This document shows positions 15,144 to 23,085 of a DNA stretch of 38,581 nucleotides, one piece after another. How positions within the stretch are numbered: position 1 is the stretch's first letter; each line of letters opens with the position of its first letter. The notes beneath the pieces are model-generated. The model was not told the DNA's origin. It did no database searches and saw only the letters and a program-made list of their open reading frames with translations. The translations under genes were made by a program, and so were the position numbers. This DNA is from Oscillospiraceae bacterium (lineage in GTDB: Bacteria; Bacillota; Clostridia; Oscillospirales; Oscillospiraceae). Location: positions 1-38,581 of the forward strand of contig WRDH01000029.1 in NCBI GenBank assembly GCA_009783555.1, in the 5' to 3' direction.

Positions 15144-17540
15144 TTAAATCAACCAACTCTCTTTTTGCTTCTTCAACGATAATCCTTCTGCATCAAGCAA
15201 ATACCGCTTCCCATACACAATCAGCTCCAACGGCTCGTTACCTTGCAGCAGCGTAAACGTTGTATTATCTGTTCGCATCTCTATTTCGATAATCCTGCCT
15301 TGCCATGTGAGAGAAAACCGCAGGCTTTTCCAGCGTGAGGGCAGCTTGGGTGCGAAGTGCAAAATACGGTCATCGCTTCGTAATCCTGCAAAGCCATATA
15401 CTATGTTTACCCATGCCATAGCTATGCTTGTGGTGTGGAGTCCTTCGCGTGTGTTGCGGTTATAATTGTCCAAATCGAGACGGGTGGCGAAGCCGAAGAA
15501 TTCCACCGCCTCATCCATTTTGTCGAGCTCTGCCGCAAGTATGGAATGTACGGCAGGGGACAAGGATGATTCGTGGATGGTGCGCGGTTCGTAATATTCG
15601 TAATTAAGTCGCTTCACATCTTCGGAAAATGATGAGTTGTATAAATAAAGAAACATCAGCACATCGGGCTGCTTAATCATACTGGTACGGTAAATTCGGT
15701 CGTACGACCAGTTGTGGTACAACGGGAAATCCGACATGGGTATGGAATGGATATCAAGATAGGGGAGATCAAAGTAGCCGTCATGCTGCTCGATTAAACC
15801 TTCCTTTGTTTGAGGTAACGCCATATTCGCAGAAATATCCTCCCAAACATCAAGCTCATCCTCAGCAAGCCCTGTCTTTTCCTTCAACGCTGCAAATAAG
15901 TCAGGCTGCTCTTTTCTCATCCTGCGTATGGTTTCGGCGGCATACTCGAGGGACCGCTTGCTCATATAATTGGTATATGCATTATTATTCACCATCATAT
16001 GAAACTCGTCGGGTCCCATGACACCATAGTAGCCATACTGTTTGGTATGCGGGTTTTGACCCGAGCGGGTTACAAGGAATCTGGCTATTTGAAGGAGCAT
16101 TTCCGCGCCGTACTTCCAAATGAAGTCCTGATCTCCGGTGACAATGGCGTAGTGCCAAATTCCGTATGCAACGGCGGTGCTTGGCTGATATTGCAGGCTT
16201 GCATGCTGCCAAAGGTCGCATGCTTCATCTCCGTTCAAAGTTGCTATAGGATAACAGGCACCCTCGCAGTCGAGCATCTTTGCACGTTCAATTGCTTGCG
16301 GTAATGTGTTGTATCGGAATAGTAAAAGTGACCTCGCCGCCTCATGGTTTGTGAATAAATAAAATGGAAGACAGCATGCTTCTGTATCCCAAAAAGCATG
16401 ACCATTATAAGCCTCACCGGTAAGTCCTTTTGCACCAATGTTATGACGGATATTACCACCTCTGTACGTCTGCGCCATCTGAAAACTGCAAAACCGTATG
16501 CCCTGCTGCTCAAGTGCAACGGGATTAACACCGGTGCTTTTAATCGAATCGGTTGATGTGCTCGAGGCATAATCTGCATTCGCGTCTGAAGTTGGGTCAG
16601 TAATTGCATCTGCAACGCCATCGGCGGGTTCGATTACCACATCGGAAAGCAGCCAATGCTTCTCCCAGTATTCCTTTTGCTTTTCCAGAGCATCATCAAA
16701 CGAAACTGCAGCAGCTTCTTGCAGTAGTGCTTTCCCTGTTTTGAAAAGCGCATCTCCCTCTGTCCTGTCGTATAGGATTACAACCTTTTTATCCACACAT
16801 GCCGGTACATCTTGCTCTAACGTAAGAACTGTACGCAAGGTAACGGTCTTATCACTTTCCTCATAAGTACACGGTGCCGGTGAATCAAAAGCTGCTGCGG
16901 CAAATACTTCTTGTCCCGATGTAAGCGTGCGACTTTGGATAATGCATGCGTTTTCTTCAAAACTAGTGCTGGTATCTCCCCAGAAGCATGCTCTGCGTCC
17001 TTCGTGAATAACATCAAATGTTAGTGAATCTGCAAGCTCAATATTTCCGGAAAAGTTGAGTGCTTCAAACTCGATTCTTCGGTAAGCTCTTTCACCATGG
17101 TTCATATCCGTAAAGCGTGTAAATGTAAGACGTAAATCCTTACCTGTTGCAGTGTGCCAAACAAAACTGCGGATGAGTGTTCCCGAACGCATGTCCAACT
17201 CGCGTGTAAAATCGCTGAACTTAACTTTTCCAAGGTCAAGCTTTTCACCGTCGAGAGATATTTCAACTGTAATCCAATCAACTGCGGGTATCATAAAATG
17301 TGTTTTATCAACAATACCGAGGTATGACTTGGGTAGGGGAGTCAGCTCGAACACCCCGTTTATATACGCGCCCCGCAAGCTGTCCACGCTGCCGCCCTCG
17401 TCAAAACAGCCTCGCACACCGATGTACTCGTTTGACAACGCGAAAACGGATTCGCTGACACGCGAGTATGCCGGGTCAAAACCACGTTCGATTACCTTCC
17501 AAGGGTCTGTCTTAAAATATAAATCAGCAATTTTTGCCAT
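15144..17540 (-). CDS. GH65 family glycoside phosphorylase, with a linker insertion
   Basis: A 798-residue family 65 enzyme, full length, clearly different from the one at 4527. The N-terminal beta-sandwich is about 1-285, the (alpha/alpha)6 barrel about 345-730 and the C-terminal beta domain follows. The general-acid Glu512 lies in 'GVMGPDEFHMMVNNNAYTN'; 'IHESSLS' at 655-661 is the phosphate-binding loop, so phosphorolysis of an alpha-glucoside is expected. Residues of about 306-341 are a Asp/Ser/Thr/Ala-rich stretch ('DAITDPTSDANADYASSTST') between the sandwich and the barrel that looks inserted. AGGAGG precedes the ATG. It is the last gene of the SBP-permease-permease operon, so it probably acts on the imported sugar. 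A hairpin at 17558 separates it from the permease gene. Confidence 0.92.
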   Translation of the reverse strand: MAKIADLYFKTDPWKVIERGFDPAYSRVSESVFALSNEYIGVRGCFDEGGSVDSLRGAYINGVFELTPLPKSYLGIVDKTHFMIPAVDWITVEISLDGEKLDLGKVKFSDFTRELDMRSGTLIRSFVWHTATGKDLRLTFTRFTDMNHGERAYRRIEFEALNFSGNIELADSLTFDVIHEGRRACFWGDTSTSFEENACIIQSRTLTSGQEVFAAAAFDSPAPCTYEESDKTVTLRTVLTLEQDVPACVDKKVVILYDRTEGDALFKTGKALLQEAAAVSFDDALEKQKEYWEKHWLLSDVVIEPADGVADAITDPTSDANADYASSTSTDSIKSTGVNPVALEQQGIRFCSFQMAQTYRGGNIRHNIGAKGLTGEAYNGHAFWDTEACCLPFYLFTNHEAARSLLLFRYNTLPQAIERAKMLDCEGACYPIATLNGDEACDLWQHASLQYQPSTAVAYGIWHYAIVTGDQDFIWKYGAEMLLQIARFLVTRSGQNPHTKQYGYYGVMGPDEFHMMVNNNAYTNYMSKRSLEYAAETIRRMRKEQPDLFAALKEKTGLAEDELDVWEDISANMALPQTKEGLIEQHDGYFDLPYLDIHSIPMSDFPLYHNWSYDRIYRTSMIKQPDVLMFLYLYNSSFSEDVKRLNYEYYEPRTIHESSLSPAVHSILAAELDKMDEAVEFFGFATRLDLDNYNRNTREGLHTTSIAMAWVNIVYGFAGLRSDDRILHFAPKLPSRWKSLRFSLTWQGRIIEIEMRTDNTTFTLLQGNEPLELIVYGKRYLLDAEGLSLKKQKESWLI

Positions 17541-17557
17541 TTATAACCTCCTCTTTC

Positions 17558-17602
17558 GTGCCAAGGGGACACACCTCCAGGGAGGAATGTCCCCGTTGGC
17601 AC
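17558..17602. repeat. GGGGAC-core hairpin, copy 5 (inside the sugar-transport operon)
   Basis: A 14-bp stem interrupted by one base: GTGCCAAGGGGACA (17558-17571) with TGTCCCC-G-TTGGCAC (17588-17602). It lies between the stop of the MalG-like permease and the ribosome site of GH65. It could terminate part of the transcripts or protect the upstream message. Confidence 0.65.
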
Positions 17603-17606
17603 TGTA

Positions 17607-18515
17607 CTACCCTTTAATCCCTGCCGATACGATGTTTTCCGTCAACCATTTCTGGAATACAAAGAATATTATGATCGGCGGCACCATGGAGAATACAACT
17701 GCTCTCATCAGGTCATCGGCGTTTATGGTTTGCTCCGTACTGAAGATGAACAGCCTCACCATAACTGTTTGATACGGACCGTTGCCGAGGACGAGGAAAG
17801 GAAGCAGAAAGTCAGACCATGCGCCGGTAATGGCGAATATAGTCACAACTATGACAATCGGCTTCGAGAGCGGCATTACTATTTTCATAAAGGTATTCAG
17901 CGGCGAGCAGCCGTCGATTCTGCTCGCTTCGATGATAGAAATAGGCAGCGATTCAAAGAATTGCCTGAAAAGAACAACGAAGAACGCGTTTGCCCCTGCA
18001 GCAAGCCATAATGGTGTGAAAAAACCGCCCATGCCGAAATATTGTATGTTCATAAAGAGCGGTACCAGGCTGATTGTCGCGGGTATCAGCAGTGAAAACA
18101 TAACCAGCTTACTGACAATTGTGTAACCCTTTGGCTTAAGGATTGCAAGACCATATGCGAGAAGTCCGTTAAAAACTAATGCACAAACGACGCTTCCAAT
18201 GATTACATATAATGAGTTTATGTAGTTTCTGGTAATATTAAGTTGCGTCCATGTTCTTATATACATCGAAAAATCAAAACTCTCCGGAAAAAGGTAGGTA
18301 CTTGACATAAACTCGCGCAGATCCTTAAAACCGGCAAGAGCCACCCATAAAATGGGGAACAAAGATATAATAACGATAAATATGCAAAGCAGATTTATAA
18401 CACCTACAGAAACCTTAACACCCGGAGACCGAAGGTCGAAATCGCGGATGATTCCTATTCGTGGTTTTCTTGATTGGTCTATTCTTTTTCGTATGGATTT
18501 ATACGAGCTTGACAT
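17607..18515 (-). CDS. ABC sugar transporter permease, MalG/CUT1 type
   Basis: A 302-residue inner permease of a carbohydrate ABC importer, six predicted membrane helices starting with 'VGVINLLCIFIVIISLFPIL'. The coupling-helix EAA motif is 'EASRIDGCSPLNTFMKIVMPLSKP', the pattern of CUT1 permeases of the MalG branch. GGAG precedes the ATG and the gene starts 22 nt after the stop of the partner permease. Together with the binding protein and second permease it forms an importer; no ATPase gene is in the window, so a shared MsmX/MsmK-type ATPase elsewhere is inferred, as is usual in Bacillota. Confidence 0.93.
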   Translation of the reverse strand: MSSSYKSIRKRIDQSRKPRIGIIRDFDLRSPGVKVSVGVINLLCIFIVIISLFPILWVALAGFKDLREFMSSTYLFPESFDFSMYIRTWTQLNITRNYINSLYVIIGSVVCALVFNGLLAYGLAILKPKGYTIVSKLVMFSLLIPATISLVPLFMNIQYFGMGGFFTPLWLAAGANAFFVVLFRQFFESLPISIIEASRIDGCSPLNTFMKIVMPLSKPIVIVVTIFAITGAWSDFLLPFLVLGNGPYQTVMVRLFIFSTEQTINADDLMRAVVFSMVPPIIIFFVFQKWLTENIVSAGIKG

Positions 18516-18537
18516 AACTTCTCCGCCCCTTCCTTCT

Positions 18538-19443
18538 TTATTCCCAGTTTACTTTGCGTTTATTTACTATCGTATATATTGTGGTGAATATGAGCAGTAT
18601 AAACGCGATAATAACCGCAACCGCGGATGCTCTGCCGAACTCCATAGTCCCGCCGCCAAACGCGTAGCGCCACATTAGCAGCATAAGGGACAACGAGGCA
18701 TTGTCCGGACCGCCCCTGGTTAAAATCATAGGCTCATACATTATCTGGAAAATCGCGATGATTTGTAAAATCAACATTGTGCTGCCAAGGTTAAAGATGG
18801 CAGGTATGGTTATATAGCGTATCCTTTTCAAAACCCCTGCACCATCGATTGTCGCAGCCTCATACAGCTCCGGGTTAATACCCGCAAGCCCCGCCATATA
18901 TATAAGTGCCGTCGCGCCCGCACCCTTCCATGTCGAGATAGTGACAATGATTGGTATGACAAGGTTTTCCTCGCTTAAATATGACATGCGGTCAATGCCA
19001 AACCAGCCGAGCATTATATTCAATACACCGGTTTCACCCGCAGAGAAAAAGGCAGTCCACACTATGATAGCCGCAAGTCCGGGCAAGACATTCGGGACAT
19101 ATGCGGCTGTGCGGAAAAGCCCTTTTGCCCGTACGGTTTCCCCTATAAGAAGAGCGATGAAAATAGGTACCAGAAACCCGATAATCAATGACCACAACGT
19201 GTAGAGCAGTGTATTTGATAAAGCTTGCAAGAACTCCGTCCGCTGGAAGATGGTTATGTAGTTGTCAAAGCCCACAAACTCCACCAGCTCGATATTTCTC
19301 GTGCGGTACATACTCATGCGGATGCTTTGCAACAACGGCCACCACAGAAAGAATGAAAACAACACCAGTCCGGGCAGCATTATAAGCCACGAAGACGCCT
19401 GATACTTCCATTTCTCGAATTTATTAGTTGTTAACCTCTCCAT
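18538..19443 (-). CDS. ABC sugar transporter permease, MalF/UgpA type
   Basis: The partner permease, about 301 residues, with six membrane helices. The EAA motif is 'LYEAATIDGAGVLKRIRYIT', and the N-terminal 'LPGLVLFSFFLWWPLLQSI' is typical of the MalF/UgpA/LacF branch. Two starts are possible: TTG at 19455 and ATG at 19443. The ATG has GGGAG at 5-nt spacing and is preferred; AAAGGAG lies 4 nt before the TTG. That AAAGGAG is inside a small perfect hairpin (GCTCC-TAAA-GGAGC), which may tune translation. A 177-nt gap with another hairpin separates it from the binding-protein gene. Confidence 0.92.
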   Translation of the reverse strand: MERLTTNKFEKWKYQASSWLIMLPGLVLFSFFLWWPLLQSIRMSMYRTRNIELVEFVGFDNYITIFQRTEFLQALSNTLLYTLWSLIIGFLVPIFIALLIGETVRAKGLFRTAAYVPNVLPGLAAIIVWTAFFSAGETGVLNIMLGWFGIDRMSYLSEENLVIPIIVTISTWKGAGATALIYMAGLAGINPELYEAATIDGAGVLKRIRYITIPAIFNLGSTMLILQIIAIFQIMYEPMILTRGGPDNASLSLMLLMWRYAFGGGTMEFGRASAVAVIIAFILLIFTTIYTIVNKRKVNWE

Positions 19444-19558
19444 TTTTACTCCCAATCTGCTCCTTTAGGAGCACTAACATTGTGTGCAATCTGCAGTGCG
19501 CAGGGAAAACTCGCTTTTTAACTTTCCGTTCATGTGATTACGGTTATCCTGTTAAAAA

Positions 19559-19588
19559 CAAGGGGACACGGTAAGCCATATCCCCTTG
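19559..19588. repeat. GGGGAC-core hairpin, copy 6 (between SBP and permease genes)
   Basis: Arms CAAGGGGA (19559-19566) and TCCCCTTG (19581-19588), 32 nt after the stop of the binding-protein gene. In many ABC operons a hairpin here lets the binding protein be made in excess over the permeases; that role is inferred. Confidence 0.65.
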
Positions 19589-19620
19589 CTGCCTCAGCAA
19601 CCATTATTATGGTCGCCTGA

Positions 19621-21138
19621 TTAACGATTAACTTCTTCATCAAGAAATTCTTGAAATTCACTCTGAGCACGCTCTAAAGCACCCATTAAATCAGCTTCTT
19701 CGCGGGTAATGATTCTTTGGATTGCATTTGTTAATTCCCTGTACATACGCTGTGTGAACATTGGTTCTTCCCCTCTTAACGTGATTGTGCCGTCGGTAAC
19801 CGAATTGAAGAAATCGTCAAATAAACGCATATCTACATTGGAGTATTCATCGGCAATCATCCGTTGTGCAGCTATGAACTCCGGATCGTTCCACGCCGGA
19901 GTGGGCGGTAATACAGGCACTCCTCTTTCGCGGTCTGCGGCTGCTCCTGCACGCATACCGGCGAGAATATCGTCATCGACAAACGGGAGCATTCCCAGCA
20001 ATTGCAGGAAGTGCAGTAAAACAATAGCTTGATCGTGTGTTGTATTGGGGGAGAACATATAACATGTGCCGCCTGTGAGTGCAAAGTGCCCGCCGGGTCC
20101 TGCGGGGAATGGCACTATTGCGAATTTATCGACAGCCAGTCCGGCTCCCGCAGTCGGGTTACTGACAGCATCATCGGCAGCAATGTTCATAGCTGCTTCA
20201 CCCGTGCCTAAAGTGGAATGCGCGCTTGCCCAGTCGGTGGTTGTGGTATCGACATTGAGTATATCATATTCCCAGCGCAAGGCTCTCATAAATTCCATTG
20301 CTTCTACGACCGGCGGGGAAGTGAAGTCAACAATCCAGCGTCCGTCAGCCTCCTGCCGTTGCAGAGCGTACTCGCCAACAGCGCCGAAGTTCCACGCTAT
20401 ATTTGTAAACAGCCATCCGCCGAAGGTTTCACTCGCAGGGAATACCAAACCCGCTTTACCTGTCTTTTCACGGATTATCTGACCTTTTTCCGCAAGCTCT
20501 TGAAGCGTTCTCGGATACATCGGCAAACCATCATCATCAATGAGACCTGCCTGTTCAAATAACTCGATATTTATATGCAAACCAAGTATATAACTGTCAC
20601 GCGGAAGACCAAAGATTCTTCCATTTTCATCACCAAGCAGCTCAATAAATGCGGGGCTGAATTTCTCAAGTAAACCGAACTCTCTCAATGCATCGGTTAC
20701 ATCCGCAACGAGCCCTTGGTCAATAAGTAACTGAGGGTCGGTAAACGGCGGTTGGAAGAGGTTCGGAGCAGTACCTCCGAGTGCCATACCTACATAGGTC
20801 GCAAGCGTGTATGAGTAATAGTTCGGGATAAGTGTGACATTGGGAAATCTTGCTTTCATTATCGCGGCATAGCCGTCAAACAAAGCAAGTTCTGCAGCCG
20901 GAGCGGTATCGGGAGGCCAGTTGCCCAAAGTGACGGTGACATTCAAATCGGCATCAATAACGTCGGTATTAATGTCATCAAGCTCATCAGGGGGTGCAAC
21001 GACAGGCGGAGGTGTAGGCGCAGGCGTCGCAGGTGTGGTGCCGGATCCTCCTCCGTTATCAGAAGCAGCAGGTGCGCAGGCAGATACCAACAACATCAGT
21101 GCCAGTAAGGCAGCTATAACCCTTGTAAGTTTTTTCAT
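19621..21138 (-). CDS. Extracellular sugar-binding lipoprotein of the ABC importer
   Basis: A 505-residue solute-binding protein of the carbohydrate (family 1-like) class. The signal peptide ends in lipobox 'LVSAC' (Cys21), followed by a Gly/Thr/Pro-rich tether (about 25-50). The mature part has the usual features: 'YVGMALGGTAPNLFQPPFTD', 'GRIFGLPRDSYILGLHINIELFEQAGL', 'AMNIAADDA', 'FAIVPFPAGPGGHFALTGGTC', 'PFVDDDI'. AGGAGG precedes the ATG. First gene of the operon SBP-MalF-MalG-GH65; its promoter overlaps the end of the upstream acetyltransferase gene and carries a LacI-type operator. The ligand is probably an oligosaccharide that the GH65 enzyme then cleaves, but its identity cannot be read from the sequence. 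Confidence 0.92.
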   Translation of the reverse strand: MKKLTRVIAALLALMLLVSACAPAASDNGGGSGTTPATPAPTPPPVVAPPDELDDINTDVIDADLNVTVTLGNWPPDTAPAAELALFDGYAAIMKARFPNVTLIPNYYSYTLATYVGMALGGTAPNLFQPPFTDPQLLIDQGLVADVTDALREFGLLEKFSPAFIELLGDENGRIFGLPRDSYILGLHINIELFEQAGLIDDDGLPMYPRTLQELAEKGQIIREKTGKAGLVFPASETFGGWLFTNIAWNFGAVGEYALQRQEADGRWIVDFTSPPVVEAMEFMRALRWEYDILNVDTTTTDWASAHSTLGTGEAAMNIAADDAVSNPTAGAGLAVDKFAIVPFPAGPGGHFALTGGTCYMFSPNTTHDQAIVLLHFLQLLGMLPFVDDDILAGMRAGAAADRERGVPVLPPTPAWNDPEFIAAQRMIADEYSNVDMRLFDDFFNSVTDGTITLRGEEPMFTQRMYRELTNAIQRIITREEADLMGALERAQSEFQEFLDEEVNR

Positions 21139-21189
21139 TGCTTTTCCTCCTCTTAATACGGTAAACTCATGGTGAAAACCGGGAGTTTA

Positions 21190-21203
21190 GTTTAGCGGTC
21201 AAC
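21190..21203. promoter_or_regulatory. LacI-type operator 3 (sugar-transport operon)
   Basis: GTTTAGCGGTCAAC, 12 of 14 bases identical to operator 1. It starts 8 nt after the -10 box, matching the layout of the other two sites. Confidence 0.7.
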
Positions 21204-21211
21204 CTGCTAGC

Positions 21212-21240
21212 ACTCTAACAGTTTTTTTCACTCTTGTCAA
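21212..21240 (-). promoter_or_regulatory. Promoter of the sugar-transport operon, nested in the GNAT gene end
   Basis: On the minus strand TTGACA (21240-21235), a 17-bp spacer and TAGAGT (21217-21212). The -35 box lies within the last codons of the GNAT gene and the -10 box begins with its TAG stop codon. Confidence 0.75.
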
Positions 21241-22177
21241 GCACAAACTTAATCTCATCAACCTCACAAACATCATAATATCCCAGCTTCCGATACACGG
21301 TGCATGATACCGGATTTGCAGCATCGGCAAATAAGCAGCAGAAGCTTTTCCCGCTTGCGAGGATATTCTTCGACAGCTCCGCAACCACCGATGTTGCATA
21401 GCCGCGACCCCGGTGTTCCGGTGGAGTATAAACCCAACTTACTGCCGCACCGTTAGGAGTATTTCGGCCAAAGACTGCTTGTGCGACAGGCTGACCGTCT
21501 ACCCATATGTAATGTATGTTTTTACCGATGCGTGCTTTGATGCGTTCTTCACTTTCAGAAAGCTTATAAACAGGCAAGCTGCAATCAACGCAAAATGCAT
21601 GCTCCCACAAAGGCGTAAATGAAATATCATCCTCACATAACATCCGGCAAAATCCGGGTGCTTTTTTATATTCGGAAAGCTTATCCAACCTCATAATAAC
21701 CATAGTTGTCTTCCACACACTGCTCAAACGGTTACTCAACCCGCTGCTCGAACCACCAAAACCCGAACCGGCAACACGTGAGCCGCCGAAACCCGAACCG
21801 CCAACACGTGAACCACCGAAACCCGTACCGCCGCAATAAGCATCAGCAAACTGCCGCGCAAGCTTTCGTTCGGTCATAACCCCGGGCGGCTTAAAGCCAA
21901 TAATCCGAAGCTCACTTGCCAAAAACTCGACAGCACCACTACCGGAACCACCATCACTAACCCACAAAAGTAAACTAAACGGCAACGTGCAAACAGCAAC
22001 CAATAGTATATCTCCGTCATCACCTGTAACTGTTGAAAGCAGCCAATTATCAACATTATCCCTTTTACTGTCAACTAAAATACTGATAATCAAATTATTA
22101 CGAGCCTCATCAATAAGCAAAACATCAAGAACATCAGTTATAAATAAGTCAACATCAGTATAGCGATTAAATTCCAT
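21215..22177 (-). CDS. GNAT acetyltransferase with a Gly-Ser repeat linker
   Basis: A 320-residue protein. The C-terminal half (about 195-310) is a GNAT N-acetyltransferase fold: 'YIWVDGQPVAQAVFGRN', 'AAVSWVYTPPEHRGRGYATSV' (acetyl-CoA loop, RGRGYA) and 'NPVSCTVYRKLGYYDVCEVD'. The N-terminal half (about 1-110) is a separate region without a clear family. Between them, residues 116-145 are three imperfect 10-residue repeats of the type GGSGFGGSRV, probably a flexible linker. AAGGTGA precedes the ATG. The acceptor substrate is unknown. It stands alone, divergent from the nucleotidyltransferase gene, and its 3' end carries the promoter of the next operon. Confidence 0.85.
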   Translation of the reverse strand: MEFNRYTDVDLFITDVLDVLLIDEARNNLIISILVDSKRDNVDNWLLSTVTGDDGDILLVAVCTLPFSLLLWVSDGGSGSGAVEFLASELRIIGFKPPGVMTERKLARQFADAYCGGTGFGGSRVGGSGFGGSRVAGSGFGGSSSGLSNRLSSVWKTTMVIMRLDKLSEYKKAPGFCRMLCEDDISFTPLWEHAFCVDCSLPVYKLSESEERIKARIGKNIHYIWVDGQPVAQAVFGRNTPNGAAVSWVYTPPEHRGRGYATSVVAELSKNILASGKSFCCLFADAANPVSCTVYRKLGYYDVCEVDEIKFVLDKSEKNC

Positions 22178-22260
22178 AACTCAAATCACCTTATCATTAA
22201 AAGACAAAAACACTCAAAAAAACAGATGAACCGTTACCGTATTCCTTACCCCGATCTACC

Positions 22261-22289
22261 TTGCAATTGTACACCATTTATTGTAAAAT
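22261..22289 (+). promoter_or_regulatory. Promoter of the nucleotidyltransferase gene
   Basis: TTGCAA (22261-22266), a 17-bp spacer and TAAAAT (22284-22289). Confidence 0.55.
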
Positions 22290-22326
22290 ACAAGTTGAAA
22301 GAAAGAAAAGGAATGTTTACGATTAT

Positions 22327-23079
22327 ATGGAACAAAAACGCCAACTAAAAGCAGTTGTCCTCGCTGCGGGCAAGGGGACGAGACTGCACGATGATGAAAT
22401 CGATGCACCGAAGGTTATGAGGGAAGCAAACGGCAAACCACTCTTGCGGTACGTTTTGGATGCGATATCATTCATTGAACGAAAAGATATAATACTTGTT
22501 GTAGGCTACAAAAAAGAAACTGTTATCAATGCATTTACCGGCTACCCATATGCTATTCAAAATGAGCAACTGGGAACAGGGCATGCTGTTATGTCAGCGG
22601 AAAATCAGCTAAGAAACTACACCGGGGCACTGCTTGTATGTTATGGAGATATGCCCGCAATAAAGCGAGAAGTATACGAGCAGCTAATAAACACACATTT
22701 TGAAGAAGGCAACGACTGTACGTTGCTGACAGGAGAATCCACACTCAAAATGTCATTCGGCAGAGTCGAACGGGATGAAAACGGCAGCTTCCTGCAAGTA
22801 GTCGAAGAAAAAGACTGCACACCGGAGCAGCTTGAAATAAAAGAACTAAACACAGGCGTTTACGTCTTTGACACACCACTGCTGCTTGATTCCCTGAAAG
22901 AACTAAAAAACGACAACTCGCAAGGCGAGTACTACATAACGGATGTACCTGCAATAATGCGGGAAAAAGGCGCAAAAATCGGCATCCTGAAACGCAACCT
23001 CGGCGACGACATTATAGGAGTAAACACAGTAGAGCAGCTAAAGATGGTGGAGAGGATATTGTCATTAAATACGAGGTGA
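22327..23079 (+). CDS. GlmU-like sugar-phosphate nucleotidyltransferase (uridylyltransferase domain only)
   Basis: A 250-residue NTP transferase. The signature 'VVLAAGKGTRLHDDEIDAPKVM' fits the GlmU N-terminal pyrophosphorylase domain, with 'YAIQNEQLGTGHAVMSA' (Gln/Gly-Thr-Gly-His uridine site), 'LVCYGDMPAI', 'KELNTGVYVFD' and 'GEYYITDVPAIM...IIGVNTVEQL'. GlmU makes UDP-GlcNAc, but here the left-handed beta-helix acetyltransferase domain is missing, so this is a single-domain enzyme. It may make UDP-GlcNAc from GlcNAc-1-P or another nucleotide sugar. The frame is open from 22261, but that lies on the promoter; the ATG at 22327, about 13 nt after AAGGA, is chosen. The next gene follows 6 nt later, so they are co-transcribed. 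Confidence 0.85.
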   Translation: MEQKRQLKAVVLAAGKGTRLHDDEIDAPKVMREANGKPLLRYVLDAISFIERKDIILVVGYKKETVINAFTGYPYAIQNEQLGTGHAVMSAENQLRNYTGALLVCYGDMPAIKREVYEQLINTHFEEGNDCTLLTGESTLKMSFGRVERDENGSFLQVVEEKDCTPEQLEIKELNTGVYVFDTPLLLDSLKELKNDNSQGEYYITDVPAIMREKGAKIGILKRNLGDDIIGVNTVEQLKMVERILSLNTR

Positions 23080-23085
23080 CTTATT

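Noticed and set aside
17558..19588. Insertion sequence ends in the sugar-transport operon
   Set aside because: The inverted repeats are isolated short hairpins after stop codons with no transposase or target duplications; they belong to the dispersed hairpin family.
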